From Aquincola tertiaricarbonis (lineage in GTDB: Bacteria > Pseudomonadota > Gammaproteobacteria > Burkholderiales > Burkholderiaceae_C), in contig NZ_JZUE01000003.1 of assembly GCF_000969605.1 (NCBI RefSeq), positions 124,001-188,000 of the forward strand: a stretch of 64,000 nt of DNA. Reading direction: 5' to 3'. Both the position numbers and the translations under genes were made by a program. This document shows, one piece after another, positions 1 through 8,911 of the stretch (the stretch's first letter is position 1; each line of letters starts with the position of its first letter). A model generated the notes under the pieces. The model made no database searches and was not told the DNA's origin. It worked only from the letters and a program-made list of their open reading frames with translations.

Positions 1-65
1 ACGGCACCGAGGCGCCGTCGCCGGCGGCGCGCAGCGACGCGCCCAGCGCCGTCGGCGCCGGCTGA
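1..65 (+). CDS. C-terminal end of an upstream gene (partial)
   Basis: The frame beginning at base 3 is open and ends in TGA at 63-65. It encodes about 20 residues rich in Ala, Ser, Pro and Gly, which looks like a low-complexity protein tail. The rest of the gene lies to the left of the window, so no function can be given. The next gene has its own strong ribosome binding site, so this tail is probably a separate gene. The reading rests on one short open frame and could be chance. Confidence 0.4.
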   Translation, partial: GTEAPSPAARSDAPSAVGAG

Positions 66-146
66 CAGCCGAGCGGCCGGCCCGCCGCTAGCCGGCCAGA
101 GGCCCGCTGCCTACGCTGGGGTCTTCATCAGCCAAGGAGACAGCCC

Positions 147-554
147 ATGGGCACCAGCAGCATTCTTGGCGGCACGCCGGCCCCCTCGCAGGCCGAAGGC
201 CGCGACACCGACGCCCTCGGCCCCAGCGACAGCTCGGACAGCGGCAGCGACATCCAGGGCGAACGCCTGGCCGCCACCGAGTCGGACGACGGCGACTTCA
301 TGCATGCCACGCCGGCCGTGCACGGCAGCGACAGCGATGCCGGCGGCACCGGCGAACGCGGCTCGGCCATTCCGGGCGAGGATGCCGTGGGCGCCGACAT
401 CGGCACCGACCACATCGAGACGCTGGGCGGCACCGACGCGCTGGACGACGCGGTGTCGCTGGACGCCGACGCCGAGCTGGAAGACCTGGCCGCCGACGAG
501 AGCGTCGACGCCAGCGACCCGGACATCGACGCCGACAACCGCCCGGACGCCTGA
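147..554 (+). CDS. small highly acidic hypothetical protein
   Basis: The 135-residue product is strikingly rich in Asp, Ser, Gly, Ala and Glu, with clusters such as SDSSDSGSD and DADAELEDLAADE, and almost no Lys or aromatic residues. There is no signal peptide or membrane segment, so it is probably cytoplasmic and disordered. The ATG at 147 is supported by a strong AAGGAGA about 7 bases upstream, which argues for a real gene despite the odd composition. It converges on glnS with a 35-base gap. I do not recognise the family; the composition could suit binding of cations or a basic partner, but that is a guess. Confidence 0.7.
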   Translation: MGTSSILGGTPAPSQAEGRDTDALGPSDSSDSGSDIQGERLAATESDDGDFMHATPAVHGSDSDAGGTGERGSAIPGEDAVGADIGTDHIETLGGTDALDDAVSLDADAELEDLAADESVDASDPDIDADNRPDA

Positions 555-589
555 CGCGGCGCGCGCCTAGCTCGCCGGGCTTGCCTGGA

Positions 590-2374
590 CTATTTGGCCC
601 AGGTGTCCTTCAGGCCGGTCACCTTGTTGAACACCGGCTGGCCGGCGGTGTGCTCGAGGCGGTCGGCCACGAAATAGCCGTGGCGCTCGAACTGGAAGCG
701 GGCCTCCGGCGCGGCGCCGCGCACCGACGGCTCCAGGTAGGCCTGCACCACCTTCTTGCTGTCGGGGTTCAGCTCGGCGGCCAGTTCGCCTTCGCCGGGA
801 TGCGGCACGGCGAACAGCCGGTCGTACAGCCGCACCTCGGCGGCCAGCGCATCGTGCGCGCCCACCCAGCTGATCACGCCCTTGGTCTTGACGCTGTCGG
901 CACCCGGGGTGCCGCTGCGGGTGTCGGGAATCAGCTCGGCCTGCACTTCGGTCACCGTGCCGTCGGCATCGGCGGTATGGCCGGTGCACTTGACCACGTA
1001 GCCGTACTTCAGCCGCACGACCGCGCCGGGTGACAGCCGGTGGTAGCCCTTGGGCGGCACCGCCTGGAAGTCCTCGCGCTCGATCCATACCTCCGGCCCC
1101 AGGCTGAACTGCCGGCGGCCCCGCTCGGGCTGGGCCGGGTGCACCGGCGCGTCGCAGTCCAGCGTCTGGCCGGCGCCGATCACCTCGGCCCAGTTGGTCA
1201 GCCGCAGCTTCAGCGGATCCAGCACCGCCATCGCGCGCGCGGCCTTGGGGTCCAGGTCGTCGCGCAGCGCGATGTCGAGGTTGCTGTAGTCGATCCAGCC
1301 GCCGGCCTTGCTCACGCCGCTGCGCTCGCAGAACAGCTTCAGCGCCTCGGGCGTGTAGCCGCGGCGGCGCAGGCCGGCCAGCGTGGGCATGCGCGGGTCG
1401 TCCCAGCCGGTGACATGGCCCTCTTCCACCAGTTGGCGCAGCTTGCGCTTGCTGGTGATGACGTAGGTGAGGTTGAGCCGAGCGAACTCGTACTGCCGGG
1501 GCAGCGGCTCGGCCAGCAGGCCCAGCCGGGCCAGGTTCTCCAGCAGCCAGTCGTAGAACGGCCGCTGGTCCTCGAATTCCAGTGTGCAGATGCTGTGGGT
1601 GATGTTCTCCAGCGCGTCCTCGATGGGGTGCGCGAAGGTGTACATCGGGTAGATGCACCAGCGGTCGCCGGTGTTGTGGTGCGTGGCGTGCTTGATGCGG
1701 TACAGCGCCGGGTCGCGCAGGTTGATGTTGGGCGAGGCCATGTCGATCTTCGCGCGCAGCACCATCGCGCCGTCAGGGTGCCGGCCGTCGCGCATCTCGC
1801 GGAAGCGGGCCAGGTTCTCCTCGGGGCTGCGGGCGCGGAAGGGACTGTCGGTACCCGGGCGGCTGAAGTCGCCGCGGTTGACGCGCATCTGCTCCGGCGT
1901 CTGCTCGTCCACGTAGGCTAGGCCGGCGCCGATCAGCGCCTCGGCCGCGCGGTACATGAGATCGAAGTAGTTGCTGGCGTAGAACAGGTGCTGGGTGCCG
2001 TGGGCTTCCCACTGCCAGCCCAGCCACTTCACCGCCTCGACGATGGAATCGACGTACTCCTGCTCTTCCTTCTCGGGATTGGTGTCGTCGAAGCGCAGGT
2101 GGCACACGCCGCCGTACTCCTGCGCCAGGCTGAAGTTCAGCCAGATGCTCTTGGCATGGCCGATATGCAGGTAACCGTTGGGTTCAGGCGGAAACCGGGT
2201 GCGGATGGCCGCCGGGTCGGGCTGGCCTGCGGCCTGGTGCGCCGCGTCGCCCGGGCTGCCGGCGAAGCGGCGGCCGCGGTAGGTGCCGGCTTCCAGGTCG
2301 CGCTCGATCACGCTGCGCAGGAAGTTGCCGCCGGCGGGCTTGTTGCTGGTGGGGTCGTCGTGGGGTGCAGCCAT
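590..2374 (-). CDS. glnS: glutaminyl-tRNA synthetase
   Basis: This class I aminoacyl-tRNA synthetase charges tRNA-Gln with glutamine in the cytoplasm. The 594-residue product is slightly longer than the E. coli enzyme (about 554). The HIGH motif is at residues 70-73 in PPEPNGYLHIGH, and the KMSKS-type loop is ITSKRKL near 306-312, where E. coli has MSKRKL. The C-terminal half is the anticodon-binding beta-barrel region. A short N-terminal stretch (about residues 35-55) is rich in Ala, Gly and Pro and looks like an insertion. No good ribosome binding site precedes the ATG at 2374, but the next downstream Met is not better. The gene diverges from the small secreted protein gene at 2489. Confidence 0.97.
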   Translation of the reverse strand: MAAPHDDPTSNKPAGGNFLRSVIERDLEAGTYRGRRFAGSPGDAAHQAAGQPDPAAIRTRFPPEPNGYLHIGHAKSIWLNFSLAQEYGGVCHLRFDDTNPEKEEQEYVDSIVEAVKWLGWQWEAHGTQHLFYASNYFDLMYRAAEALIGAGLAYVDEQTPEQMRVNRGDFSRPGTDSPFRARSPEENLARFREMRDGRHPDGAMVLRAKIDMASPNINLRDPALYRIKHATHHNTGDRWCIYPMYTFAHPIEDALENITHSICTLEFEDQRPFYDWLLENLARLGLLAEPLPRQYEFARLNLTYVITSKRKLRQLVEEGHVTGWDDPRMPTLAGLRRRGYTPEALKLFCERSGVSKAGGWIDYSNLDIALRDDLDPKAARAMAVLDPLKLRLTNWAEVIGAGQTLDCDAPVHPAQPERGRRQFSLGPEVWIEREDFQAVPPKGYHRLSPGAVVRLKYGYVVKCTGHTADADGTVTEVQAELIPDTRSGTPGADSVKTKGVISWVGAHDALAAEVRLYDRLFAVPHPGEGELAAELNPDSKKVVQAYLEPSVRGAAPEARFQFERHGYFVADRLEHTAGQPVFNKVTGLKDTWAK

Positions 2375-2488
2375 GAGGGATTCTATGCACCGGGCTTTTT
2401 CGATTGCTTACCGTTGACAACAGCTTGAGGTGCACCCGCGGCCGCTTCGAACGTTCAATTCAGGCAACAGAACATCAGGAGCCCGAAC

Positions 2489-2857
2489 ATGAGCATCAGG
2501 AAGACCCTGACCGCCGCCACGATGGTGATGGCCGGCGTGCTGGCCGCCGGTGCGGCGCAAGCCCGCGACGTCTACTGGTCGGTGGGCATCAACGCCCCGG
2601 TGGCCGGCGTGGGCGTGGGCACCGTCATCTCGAATGCGCCGCACTACGGCTACCACGCCGCACCGCCGGCCTATGTGCAGGTGCCGGCCTATCCGGTGTA
2701 CCAGCCCGCGCCAGTGGTCTATGCGCCGGTGCCGGTGGTGCGCTACCGCCCGGTGCCGCCGCCGCACTACGTGGTGGTGCCGCAGGGCTACGGCCACCCG
2801 TACCACCACGGTCACCGCCACGGCAAGAAGCACGGCCACCGGCACGGCCACCGCTGA
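2489..2857 (+). CDS. secreted Pro/Tyr/Val-rich protein with His-rich C terminus
   Basis: The 122-residue product starts with a clear signal peptide (a basic n-region, a hydrophobic stretch to about residue 22, then the AQA-R cleavage context). The mature part is rich in Pro, Val, Tyr and Ala, with repeats such as YPVYQPAPVVYAPVPVV. The last 20 or so residues are nearly all His, Gly, Lys and Arg in an HGHRHGK pattern. The start is fixed by AGGAG upstream of ATG 2489. Small periplasmic proteins of this composition are common in Burkholderiales and usually uncharacterised. The His-rich tail suggests Ni, Zn or Cu binding, which is inference. A strong hairpin follows the gene. Confidence 0.8.
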   Translation: MSIRKTLTAATMVMAGVLAAGAAQARDVYWSVGINAPVAGVGVGTVISNAPHYGYHAAPPAYVQVPAYPVYQPAPVVYAPVPVVRYRPVPPPHYVVVPQGYGHPYHHGHRHGKKHGHRHGHR

Positions 2858-2875
2858 GCAATTCCGGGCCTGCCC

Positions 2876-2911
2876 CCATCCGGTGTCCCCCCGCAGGGGG
2901 AAGCCGGATGG
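2876..2911 (+). terminator. strong two-tier hairpin, probable terminator
   Basis: An 8-bp perfect outer stem (CCATCCGG at 2876-2883 with CCGGATGG at 2904-2911) encloses an inner 6-bp stem (TCCCCC at 2886-2891 with GGGGGA at 2896-2901). It lies 19 bases after the stop of the upstream gene. The T-run is weak (TTCGTGATTT), so it may be an imperfect intrinsic terminator, an mRNA-stabilising hairpin or a dispersed palindromic element. Confidence 0.55.
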
Positions 2912-2957
2912 TTCGTGATTTCCTACAGTGATAAGGTTCACAGTAGGGAATCAAATC

Positions 2958-3326
2958 ATGGCGTCGACGCAACAGTTGCATTCCATCCCGGCCTGCCGGG
3001 AGTTGCGGGACGAGCGCGCGCCGCGGCGCCTGCGGGCCTTGCGGACGTTCTGCGCGGTGTCGGTGGCAGGTTGGCTGGCGTTCGCTGCGCTGGTGTCCGG
3101 CACACCGCCGGAGAGCCTGCCGCCCGACGTGGCCTCCGCGCTGGCGCTGGCCGAGATCCAGGCACTGAAGCCGGCCGCCCCCGGCGCCGCGCCGCAGGCG
3201 CCCGGTGCGGCCCCGGCCCGGCCGGCGGACAGCTCGGCCGAGCAGGCCGCCACCGCACCGCCCGCCGCCACGCCGCGCACCGGCGAGCCGCTCAAGCTGG
3301 CCGCCCGCTTCGACCTCTCGCATTGA
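2958..3326 (+). CDS. small single-pass membrane protein, hypothetical
   Basis: The product is 122 residues from ATG 2958. A basic N-terminal region (residues 16-30, rich in Arg) precedes one hydrophobic segment at about 31-47, so an N-in, C-out anchored protein is likely. The remainder is an Ala/Pro-rich linker with APGAAPQAP-type repeats and no recognisable fold. An in-frame ATG at 2928 exists, but the 2958 start has a GTAGGGA sequence upstream. It converges on the patatin-like gene. I do not recognise the family; low-complexity membrane proteins like this evolve fast. Confidence 0.6.
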   Translation: MASTQQLHSIPACRELRDERAPRRLRALRTFCAVSVAGWLAFAALVSGTPPESLPPDVASALALAEIQALKPAAPGAAPQAPGAAPARPADSSAEQAATAPPAATPRTGEPLKLAARFDLSH

Positions 3327-3355
3327 GCGACTCACCGGGCGTCGTGCCGCCCGCG

Positions 3356-6300
3356 TCAGAGCCCCAGCAGCGCCTGCCAGCCCACCCGGGCCAGTGCCAG
3401 CACGCCCAGCAGCGCCAGCACCACCAGCGGCACGCCCACCGCCCAGGCGCTCTTGGCGCGCCATGATCGGCGCGAGCGCAGCACGTCGCCCATCAGCAGC
3501 ATGGCCAGGTGCAGCGTGGCCACCACGCCCAGCGCGGTGATGGCGGCCGTGCGCACCGGCTCCGAGGCGAGCAGCAGGCCGGCAGCCAGCATCACCAGCA
3601 GGAAGGCATACAGCACCTTCATCACATGCGACCACCAGCGCGCGCGCAGGCTGCCGGGCAGCGACACCGCCAACAGCCCCTGGCCGGCCAGCCCCAGGCG
3701 CGCCACCCAGCGCAGGGCCGGCACGTCCTGGCCCCGCTGCTCCACCACCGTCTGCAGCAGCCGGCCGGTGATGGTGACGGCCCGCGCCGCGCTGTCCAGC
3801 AGCGGCGCAGGATCGGGATCGGTTCGGCCGTCGCGGCTGCGCTGCACCCAGTGCAGCAGCGCCTCGTCGTCCAGCAGCGAGGCCACCACTTGGTCGAAGC
3901 GCCGGCCGGCTTCCGGCGTGCCGGGCTGCAGCGCCGCCACCAGCTGCCGGCGCAGCGCATCGCGGCGGGCGGCGGGATCGGCCATCGAAGGCTGCGGCTG
4001 GCGGGCCTGCACCTCGGCCACCGCGCCGCACAGCAGGCCTGTGATTTGCTCGTAGCCGGCGGGCCGCAGGCTGTCGCGCACGATGCTGCGGTGCGCCTGC
4101 TGGGTGAGGGTGCTGCGCACCAGGTGGGTGGCCGCGTCGGAGCCCGGCAGCAGCGCGGCGATCAGCCGCTCGGCGCCGTCCAGCCGGCCCCACAGGATGT
4201 CGTTGGTACGCCAGTGCCGCTGCAGGAAGGCGCCGAAGTTGGCCAGCGCGGTGCCGTCCAGCTTGCGCAGGCCGCTGTGGCGCTCGTCGATCAGCGCCGG
4301 TGCATCCTCGGGGCTGATGCGCACCACCTCCACCGTGGCGGGCTCGCCGCTTTCGGTGTCGTAGTACAGCGGGAAGCTCATCTGGTCGTAGGTGTCGAAG
4401 CGCAGGTAGTACTCGCCCAGGAAACGGCGCAGCTGCTTGGCCATCGGCGTATCCAGCTCGGGCAGGCCCGTGTCGTCCACCTTGACGTAGATGTGCTCCT
4501 CGGCGGTGCCGCGGCCGGCCACCGCCAGGCGCGGCCCGCCCAGGCGCTGCCACACCAGCGCGCCACCGGCGGGCGGCTTGCCGTCCGTGCCCTTGACCAG
4601 CTCGTGCACCGATTCGCCGATGCGCCGCAGGTCGGCCTCCAGCGCGTCCTGCAAGGCGGTGAGCGCGGTGGTGCGGGTGAGTTGCAGCAGCGCCTGAGCG
4701 CGCAGGAAGATGCCCTCCTGCAGCGTGCGGGTGGCCGACGGCAGCTTCAGCAGCTCGGGCGGAAACGCCACCCGCACGCTGGCGCCGCCGGTGGTGCGCA
4801 GGGTGGGCACGTCGTCCGGGCCGCCGGGGCCATGGGTGCGGCTGAGCAGCAGCAGGTCCAACACGTCCTGCAGCTCGGCGCGCAGCGAGGCGCGGCGGGT
4901 GCAGGCGGCCTCGTGGTCGTCGGCACCGCCGAAGGGATTGCGGTGGCGCAGCGTGGTGTGCGCCAGCGAGAGATCCACCTTCAGCCGGTGCAGCGCCACC
5001 AGCAAGTCGTGCAGCCCGGCATCGTCCACCTCGCCTTCGGTCAGGTTGGGCCCGGCACGGCGGCGCAACCGCCTGGCCAGCGCCGCATCCGCCTCGCTCA
5101 GCTCGCCCAGCGGGCCGCGGCGGCGGCGGCCCACCAGCCGCGTGATCTGGTCGATCTTGCGCAGCAGGAAGGCGGTGCGCCGGGTGCGGTAGGCGAGGTC
5201 GAAGTCGTCGAGGAAGGCGTTGAGCGTGCCCACCCAGAGGCCGCCTTCGGCCACCGGCTTGCCGGGCGCGTCGCTGTAGCGCTCCTCGCGCCAGGCCCGC
5301 ACCAGCGCGCGCAGCGCATACACATGGTCGGAGTTGCGCTCGATCTTCCACGCGCGGGCCAGGCAGTCGGCGATGTCGTCGGTCACCGTGTACTGGCGCA
5401 GCCGGTTGTAGGGCAGGAAGGCGTCGCCGTAGTAGCGGCGCATGCGTTCCATCGTCAGCATGCGCCAGGGCGGCACGCCGTCGTCGTCCTCGGGCACCAC
5501 CTCGTGCAGGATGCGGGTGAGCGGGTCGTCCTCCGCGTCGTCCAGGTCGCGTTCGCCCAGCCGCACGATGCGGTCGATGCGCTCGATGCGGCGGTTGCGG
5601 CGCAGCACCGCCTCCAGGTCCTCGCGGATGGTCTCGTAGCTGGGAATGCTGGTGAGCGCCGCCAGCGCGTTGCTCAGCGCATCGGGCGGGGCGGTGGGGT
5701 CGGGGCCCTCGGCCTCCGGGTGGGCCGGCGCCGGCTCGATGTACACCAGCTTGCGTTCCACCGGCACAGAGGCACTGCGCTGCGACAGCGCGCCCACCAC
5801 GTGGGTGAAGGGCTTGTTGTCCAGGTAGCCGCCGTCGCCGAAGGCGCGCGTGAGGTGGCCGCCGGCCTGCACCTCGGCCACCGGCACGCCGGTGAAGAAG
5901 TCGTCCCACTGGCGCAGCGCGGCGCTGTCCAGCGTGCGGTCCAGGCGCTTGAGCGCGTCCAGCGTCATCGGCTCGAAGGCAAACGGGAAGGACGAGGTGC
6001 AGCGCGCCGCGAAGGACAAAAAGGCGTTGTGGCGCGGATGCAGGTCGTTGTGTGCCACCTGGGCGCCGTCGTCGGTGTAGCGGAAGCGGAACACCTGGCG
6101 GTGGCGCTTCTCGTGCACCACCTTGTCGAACAGCCGCAGGGTGACGAGCGAGCCGCGGATGTCGGTGGTGGTGACGAACAGGTCCAGCTCGTCCACATAC
6201 GGAGAAGGCGCGCTGCCGCGGGCGTGCGTGCCCGACATCACCGCCATGGCCTTGCGCAGCTTGCGGTACATGCGGTCGCTGTTGAGCAGCGAGACGGGCT

Positions 6301-6817
6301 CGGCGCTGCGATCGGCCAGGCCTTCCATGTCCACGTCGCCCTTGTAGCTGCGGCTGTCGTTGAGCAGCTTGCCGATGTCGCCTTCGCGCACCCACAGGTC
6401 GCGCAGCGGCGCGAAGGGCTCGTCGTTGGCCAGCGCCTTGCCAAGGAACAGGCCGTTGATGCCGCCGGCCGAGGTGCCGGCGATCACGTCGATGACGAAG
6501 CGCGTGGGCAGGTCGCCGGGCGTCTCCGCGGCCAGCGGATCGGGCCGGCCGCGAGGGTCGGCCAGCCATTCGGCATAACGCTGCTGCAGCGGCGGGTCGT
6601 TCACCAGCCAGGACAGACGGCGGTAAACCTCGGCCGTGGTCAGCGGTGCATCGCCGATGGCCGGCGCGGGCCGCTGCACGCCGGGCAGCAGGCGCGGCGT
6701 GGCGCGCGCCAGCTCGTACATCTCGTTGGTGACGCCGTTGATGTAGATGGCCAGCGACACGCCGCCATACATCACGACGCCGAAGCGGATCTCGGCGCGG
6801 TAGTCCATCGCGGGCAT
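3356..6817 (-). CDS. long patatin-like phospholipase with C-terminal membrane segments
   Basis: The N-terminal part is a patatin-type lipid acyl hydrolase with a Ser-Asp dyad: GTSAGG (nucleophile Ser, near residue 115) and DGGYLDNKP (Asp, near 330). It starts with a glycine-rich oxyanion-type segment, VVMYGGVSLAIYING. At 1153 residues it is far longer than simple patatins and matches the layout of the long bacterial patatin-related proteins with a DUF3376 region. The last 100 residues hold about three hydrophobic segments, so the enzyme is probably tethered to the inner membrane. The start has AGGAG upstream. No nucleotide cyclase or other defence gene is adjacent. The lipase fold is well supported; substrate and role are unknown. 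Confidence 0.85.
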   Translation of the reverse strand: MPAMDYRAEIRFGVVMYGGVSLAIYINGVTNEMYELARATPRLLPGVQRPAPAIGDAPLTTAEVYRRLSWLVNDPPLQQRYAEWLADPRGRPDPLAAETPGDLPTRFVIDVIAGTSAGGINGLFLGKALANDEPFAPLRDLWVREGDIGKLLNDSRSYKGDVDMEGLADRSAEPVSLLNSDRMYRKLRKAMAVMSGTHARGSAPSPYVDELDLFVTTTDIRGSLVTLRLFDKVVHEKRHRQVFRFRYTDDGAQVAHNDLHPRHNAFLSFAARCTSSFPFAFEPMTLDALKRLDRTLDSAALRQWDDFFTGVPVAEVQAGGHLTRAFGDGGYLDNKPFTHVVGALSQRSASVPVERKLVYIEPAPAHPEAEGPDPTAPPDALSNALAALTSIPSYETIREDLEAVLRRNRRIERIDRIVRLGERDLDDAEDDPLTRILHEVVPEDDDGVPPWRMLTMERMRRYYGDAFLPYNRLRQYTVTDDIADCLARAWKIERNSDHVYALRALVRAWREERYSDAPGKPVAEGGLWVGTLNAFLDDFDLAYRTRRTAFLLRKIDQITRLVGRRRRGPLGELSEADAALARRLRRRAGPNLTEGEVDDAGLHDLLVALHRLKVDLSLAHTTLRHRNPFGGADDHEAACTRRASLRAELQDVLDLLLLSRTHGPGGPDDVPTLRTTGGASVRVAFPPELLKLPSATRTLQEGIFLRAQALLQLTRTTALTALQDALEADLRRIGESVHELVKGTDGKPPAGGALVWQRLGGPRLAVAGRGTAEEHIYVKVDDTGLPELDTPMAKQLRRFLGEYYLRFDTYDQMSFPLYYDTESGEPATVEVVRISPEDAPALIDERHSGLRKLDGTALANFGAFLQRHWRTNDILWGRLDGAERLIAALLPGSDAATHLVRSTLTQQAHRSIVRDSLRPAGYEQITGLLCGAVAEVQARQPQPSMADPAARRDALRRQLVAALQPGTPEAGRRFDQVVASLLDDEALLHWVQRSRDGRTDPDPAPLLDSAARAVTITGRLLQTVVEQRGQDVPALRWVARLGLAGQGLLAVSLPGSLRARWWSHVMKVLYAFLLVMLAAGLLLASEPVRTAAITALGVVATLHLAMLLMGDVLRSRRSWRAKSAWAVGVPLVVLALLGVLALARVGWQALLGL

Positions 6818-6895
6818 GGCGGCTCCTCTTGTTCTTCTGGGCAGCCGATGATGTCAGCGCCGGTTGGCGCGGCAATCCCTACGTGCCCGGCCTGA

Positions 6896-7705
6896 CTACA
6901 TGCCTTTGAACAGGTGCGCGTACAGCCGGCTGGCGGTGAGCCGCTCGGGCCGGCCGCGCAGGGTGAGCAGCACCTTGCCGCTGGCCTCGCGGGTGGCGGT
7001 GGCGATGCAGCGCGCCTGCACCACCAGGCTGCGGTGCACCTGCCAGAAGCGCTGCGCGTCCAGCTGCGGCAGCAGCTCGCGCAGCGACAGGCGGATCAGG
7101 TGTTCCTTGTCGGCGGTGACTACCCGCACGTACTTGTCCGCGGCCTCGAAGTACAGCACTTCGTCCACCGGCACCAGGTGCAGCGTGCTGCCGACGCCGG
7201 CCTGGATCATCTCCAGCCGGGGTGGCTGCGGCTGCGCTGCGCCCGGCATGCCGGCGGCGCCCAGCAGGCCGCGCAGCTGCGCCAGCGTGTGGTCCAGCGC
7301 GATGGGCGCCGCGGGCTGGGCCAGCAGGCGCTGCAGCCGCTGCACGCATTGCGCCAGCCGGGGCGCGTCCACCGGCTTGAGCAGGTAGTCCACGGCCTCG
7401 CGCTCGAAGGCCTGCAGCGCGTACTGGTCGTAGGCGGTGACGAAGACGATCAGCGGGAACGGCGTGCCGTCGTCGGGCCAGTCCTCGGCCAGGGCCTGCG
7501 CGGCCTGCAGGCCGTCCAGGCCGGGCATGCGGATGTCGAGGAAGCACAGTCGCGGCTTCAGCGCCAGCGCCTGCTGCACCGCCGACAGGCCGTCGCCCAC
7601 CTGGGCCAGCACCTGCAGCCCGGGCCAGGCCTGCAGCAGGTCGGCGCGCAGCGCGGCGGCGATCAGCGGTTCGTCTTCGGCGATGAGGGCGGTGGGTGCG
7701 TTCAT
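6896..7705 (-). CDS. LytTR-family response regulator
   Basis: Residues 1-125 form a receiver domain with the acidic pocket IAEDEP, phospho-acceptor Asp57 in FLDIRMPG, the conserved VTAYD Thr and the LKP Lys. Residues about 165-267 form a LytTR DNA-binding domain (VDEVLYFEAADKYVRV, then FWQVHRSLVV). This is the AlgR/LytR layout. The gene overlaps the upstream kinase gene by 4 bases, which marks them as a cognate two-component pair that is translationally coupled. The target genes are unknown; the DUF2306 gene at the head of the operon is one candidate. Confidence 0.93.
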   Translation of the reverse strand: MNAPTALIAEDEPLIAAALRADLLQAWPGLQVLAQVGDGLSAVQQALALKPRLCFLDIRMPGLDGLQAAQALAEDWPDDGTPFPLIVFVTAYDQYALQAFEREAVDYLLKPVDAPRLAQCVQRLQRLLAQPAAPIALDHTLAQLRGLLGAAGMPGAAQPQPPRLEMIQAGVGSTLHLVPVDEVLYFEAADKYVRVVTADKEHLIRLSLRELLPQLDAQRFWQVHRSLVVQARCIATATREASGKVLLTLRGRPERLTASRLYAHLFKGM

Positions 7706-8910
7706 GGCGGGGCGGAGTGGGTGGCCGACGAGGCGGCGGGTGCAGTGGCCGCCGTCCGGTGGATGGTCGGGTCGGCGCCGGCGCGGTCTTCGGCGAGCGG
7801 CGCCGCGGGCATCGGCAGGCGCAGCGTGGCCACGGTGCCGCCTTCGGCATCGCCGGCCGCTGCCAGCTCGAGGCGGGCGGCATCGCCATGCAGCGTGGCC
7901 AGGCGTTCGCGGATCTGCTGCGTGCCGAAGCCGCGGCCGGGCGGGGCGGGCGCCGGCGCCGCGGGCAGGCCGCGGCCGGTATCCCGCACGGTGAGGACCA
8001 GCGCGTTGCCCTCCTGCCGGGCGTGCACCACGATGCGGCCGCCAGCCACCTGCGGCTCCAGCCCGTGCTGGATGGCGTTTTCCACCAGCGGCTGCAGCAG
8101 CAGCGGCGGCACCGGCAGCGCGGCCAGCTCGGGCGGCAGGTCCAGTTCGGTGGCCAGCCGAGGGCCCATGCGCACGGCCATCAGCGCCAGGTAGTCGGCA
8201 GTGCGGTCGAACTCGGCCTGCAGCGGATGCAGCGCCACCCGGGAGGCGCCGAGTGTGGAGCGCAGGAAGCCGATCAGCCGGTCCAGCATCTGCTGCGCCC
8301 GTGGCGGGTCCAGCGTGATCAGCACCCGCAGGTTGGCCAGCGTGTTGAACAGCATGTGAGGCTCCAGCTGCGACTGCAGCAGCCGCAGCTGGGTCTCGGC
8401 AGCCTGGCGCTGCGCGGCCTCGGCCTCGGCCCGGTGCTTTTGCAGCATCGCGGTGGCATGCCAGAACAGCGTGGCGGCGATGCCGGCCACGGTGGTGACG
8501 ATCAGCGTGCTGCCGCGGCTGAACATCGGCGCCAGCTGCACGCCCAGCAGCAGCCCGGCCAACCGGCGGCCGATCTCGTAGCCGCCCAGCACGCCCAGCA
8601 CGATCACCGGCAGCATCCAGCGGTAGCCCGGCCAGGGCAGGCCCTGGCCCGTCCAGCGCTGCAACGTGCGGCCCACCAGCCAGCGGCCCCCATCCACCAG
8701 CAACCAGACCGAGTTGCCGATCAGCATCGACACCACGATGTTGGCCACCAGCCCCGGCGAGCCGGCCAGCCAGATGGCGATGCCGATGGCGCTGCAGAAC
8801 AGCTGGTTGAAGCCGACGACGGTGGCCAGCTGGCGGGCTGAGTAGAAGCCGGCAGGCAGTGGGGCAAGGGCAGCGGGCATGGCCGGCATTGTGGTGGTGG
8901 CGCCGTGCAT
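7702..8910 (-). CDS. LytS/YpdA-type membrane sensor histidine kinase
   Basis: The 402-residue protein has about four hydrophobic segments between residues 25 and 150. A short coiled coil precedes a His_kinase domain with the phospho-acceptor His185 in [11 protein letters not shown]. The HATPase domain shows the N box [12 protein letters not shown] and the G boxes DTGRGL and [11 protein letters not shown]. No extracellular sensor domain is visible, so the signal is probably sensed in or near the membrane. It lies between the DUF2306 gene (one base upstream) and its LytTR regulator (4-base overlap). An alternative start is the Met at 8889. The C-terminal 30 residues are low-complexity. Confidence 0.92.
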   Translation of the reverse strand: MHGATTTMPAMPAALAPLPAGFYSARQLATVVGFNQLFCSAIGIAIWLAGSPGLVANIVVSMLIGNSVWLLVDGGRWLVGRTLQRWTGQGLPWPGYRWMLPVIVLGVLGGYEIGRRLAGLLLGVQLAPMFSRGSTLIVTTVAGIAATLFWHATAMLQKHRAEAEAAQRQAAETQLRLLQSQLEPHMLFNTLANLRVLITLDPPRAQQMLDRLIGFLRSTLGASRVALHPLQAEFDRTADYLALMAVRMGPRLATELDLPPELAALPVPPLLLQPLVENAIQHGLEPQVAGGRIVVHARQEGNALVLTVRDTGRGLPAAPAPAPPGRGFGTQQIRERLATLHGDAARLELAAAGDAEGGTVATLRLPMPAAPLAEDRAGADPTIHRTAATAPAASSATHSAPP

Positions 8911-8911
8911 C

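Noticed and set aside
2414-2419. TTGACA, a perfect -35 hexamer upstream of the gene at 2489
   Set aside because: The sequence 17 bases downstream is CGCGGC, so no -10 element supports it.
3356-6817. A CBASS-type defence locus, because of the patatin effector
   Set aside because: CapV effectors are about a third of this length, and no cGAS-like cyclase or associated gene is adjacent.
3509-6895. A 1128-codon open frame on the plus strand opposite the patatin-like gene
   Set aside because: It mirrors the minus-strand gene with His/Gln/Gly/Arg-rich low-complexity text and has no motifs, which is typical of antisense frames in GC-rich DNA.
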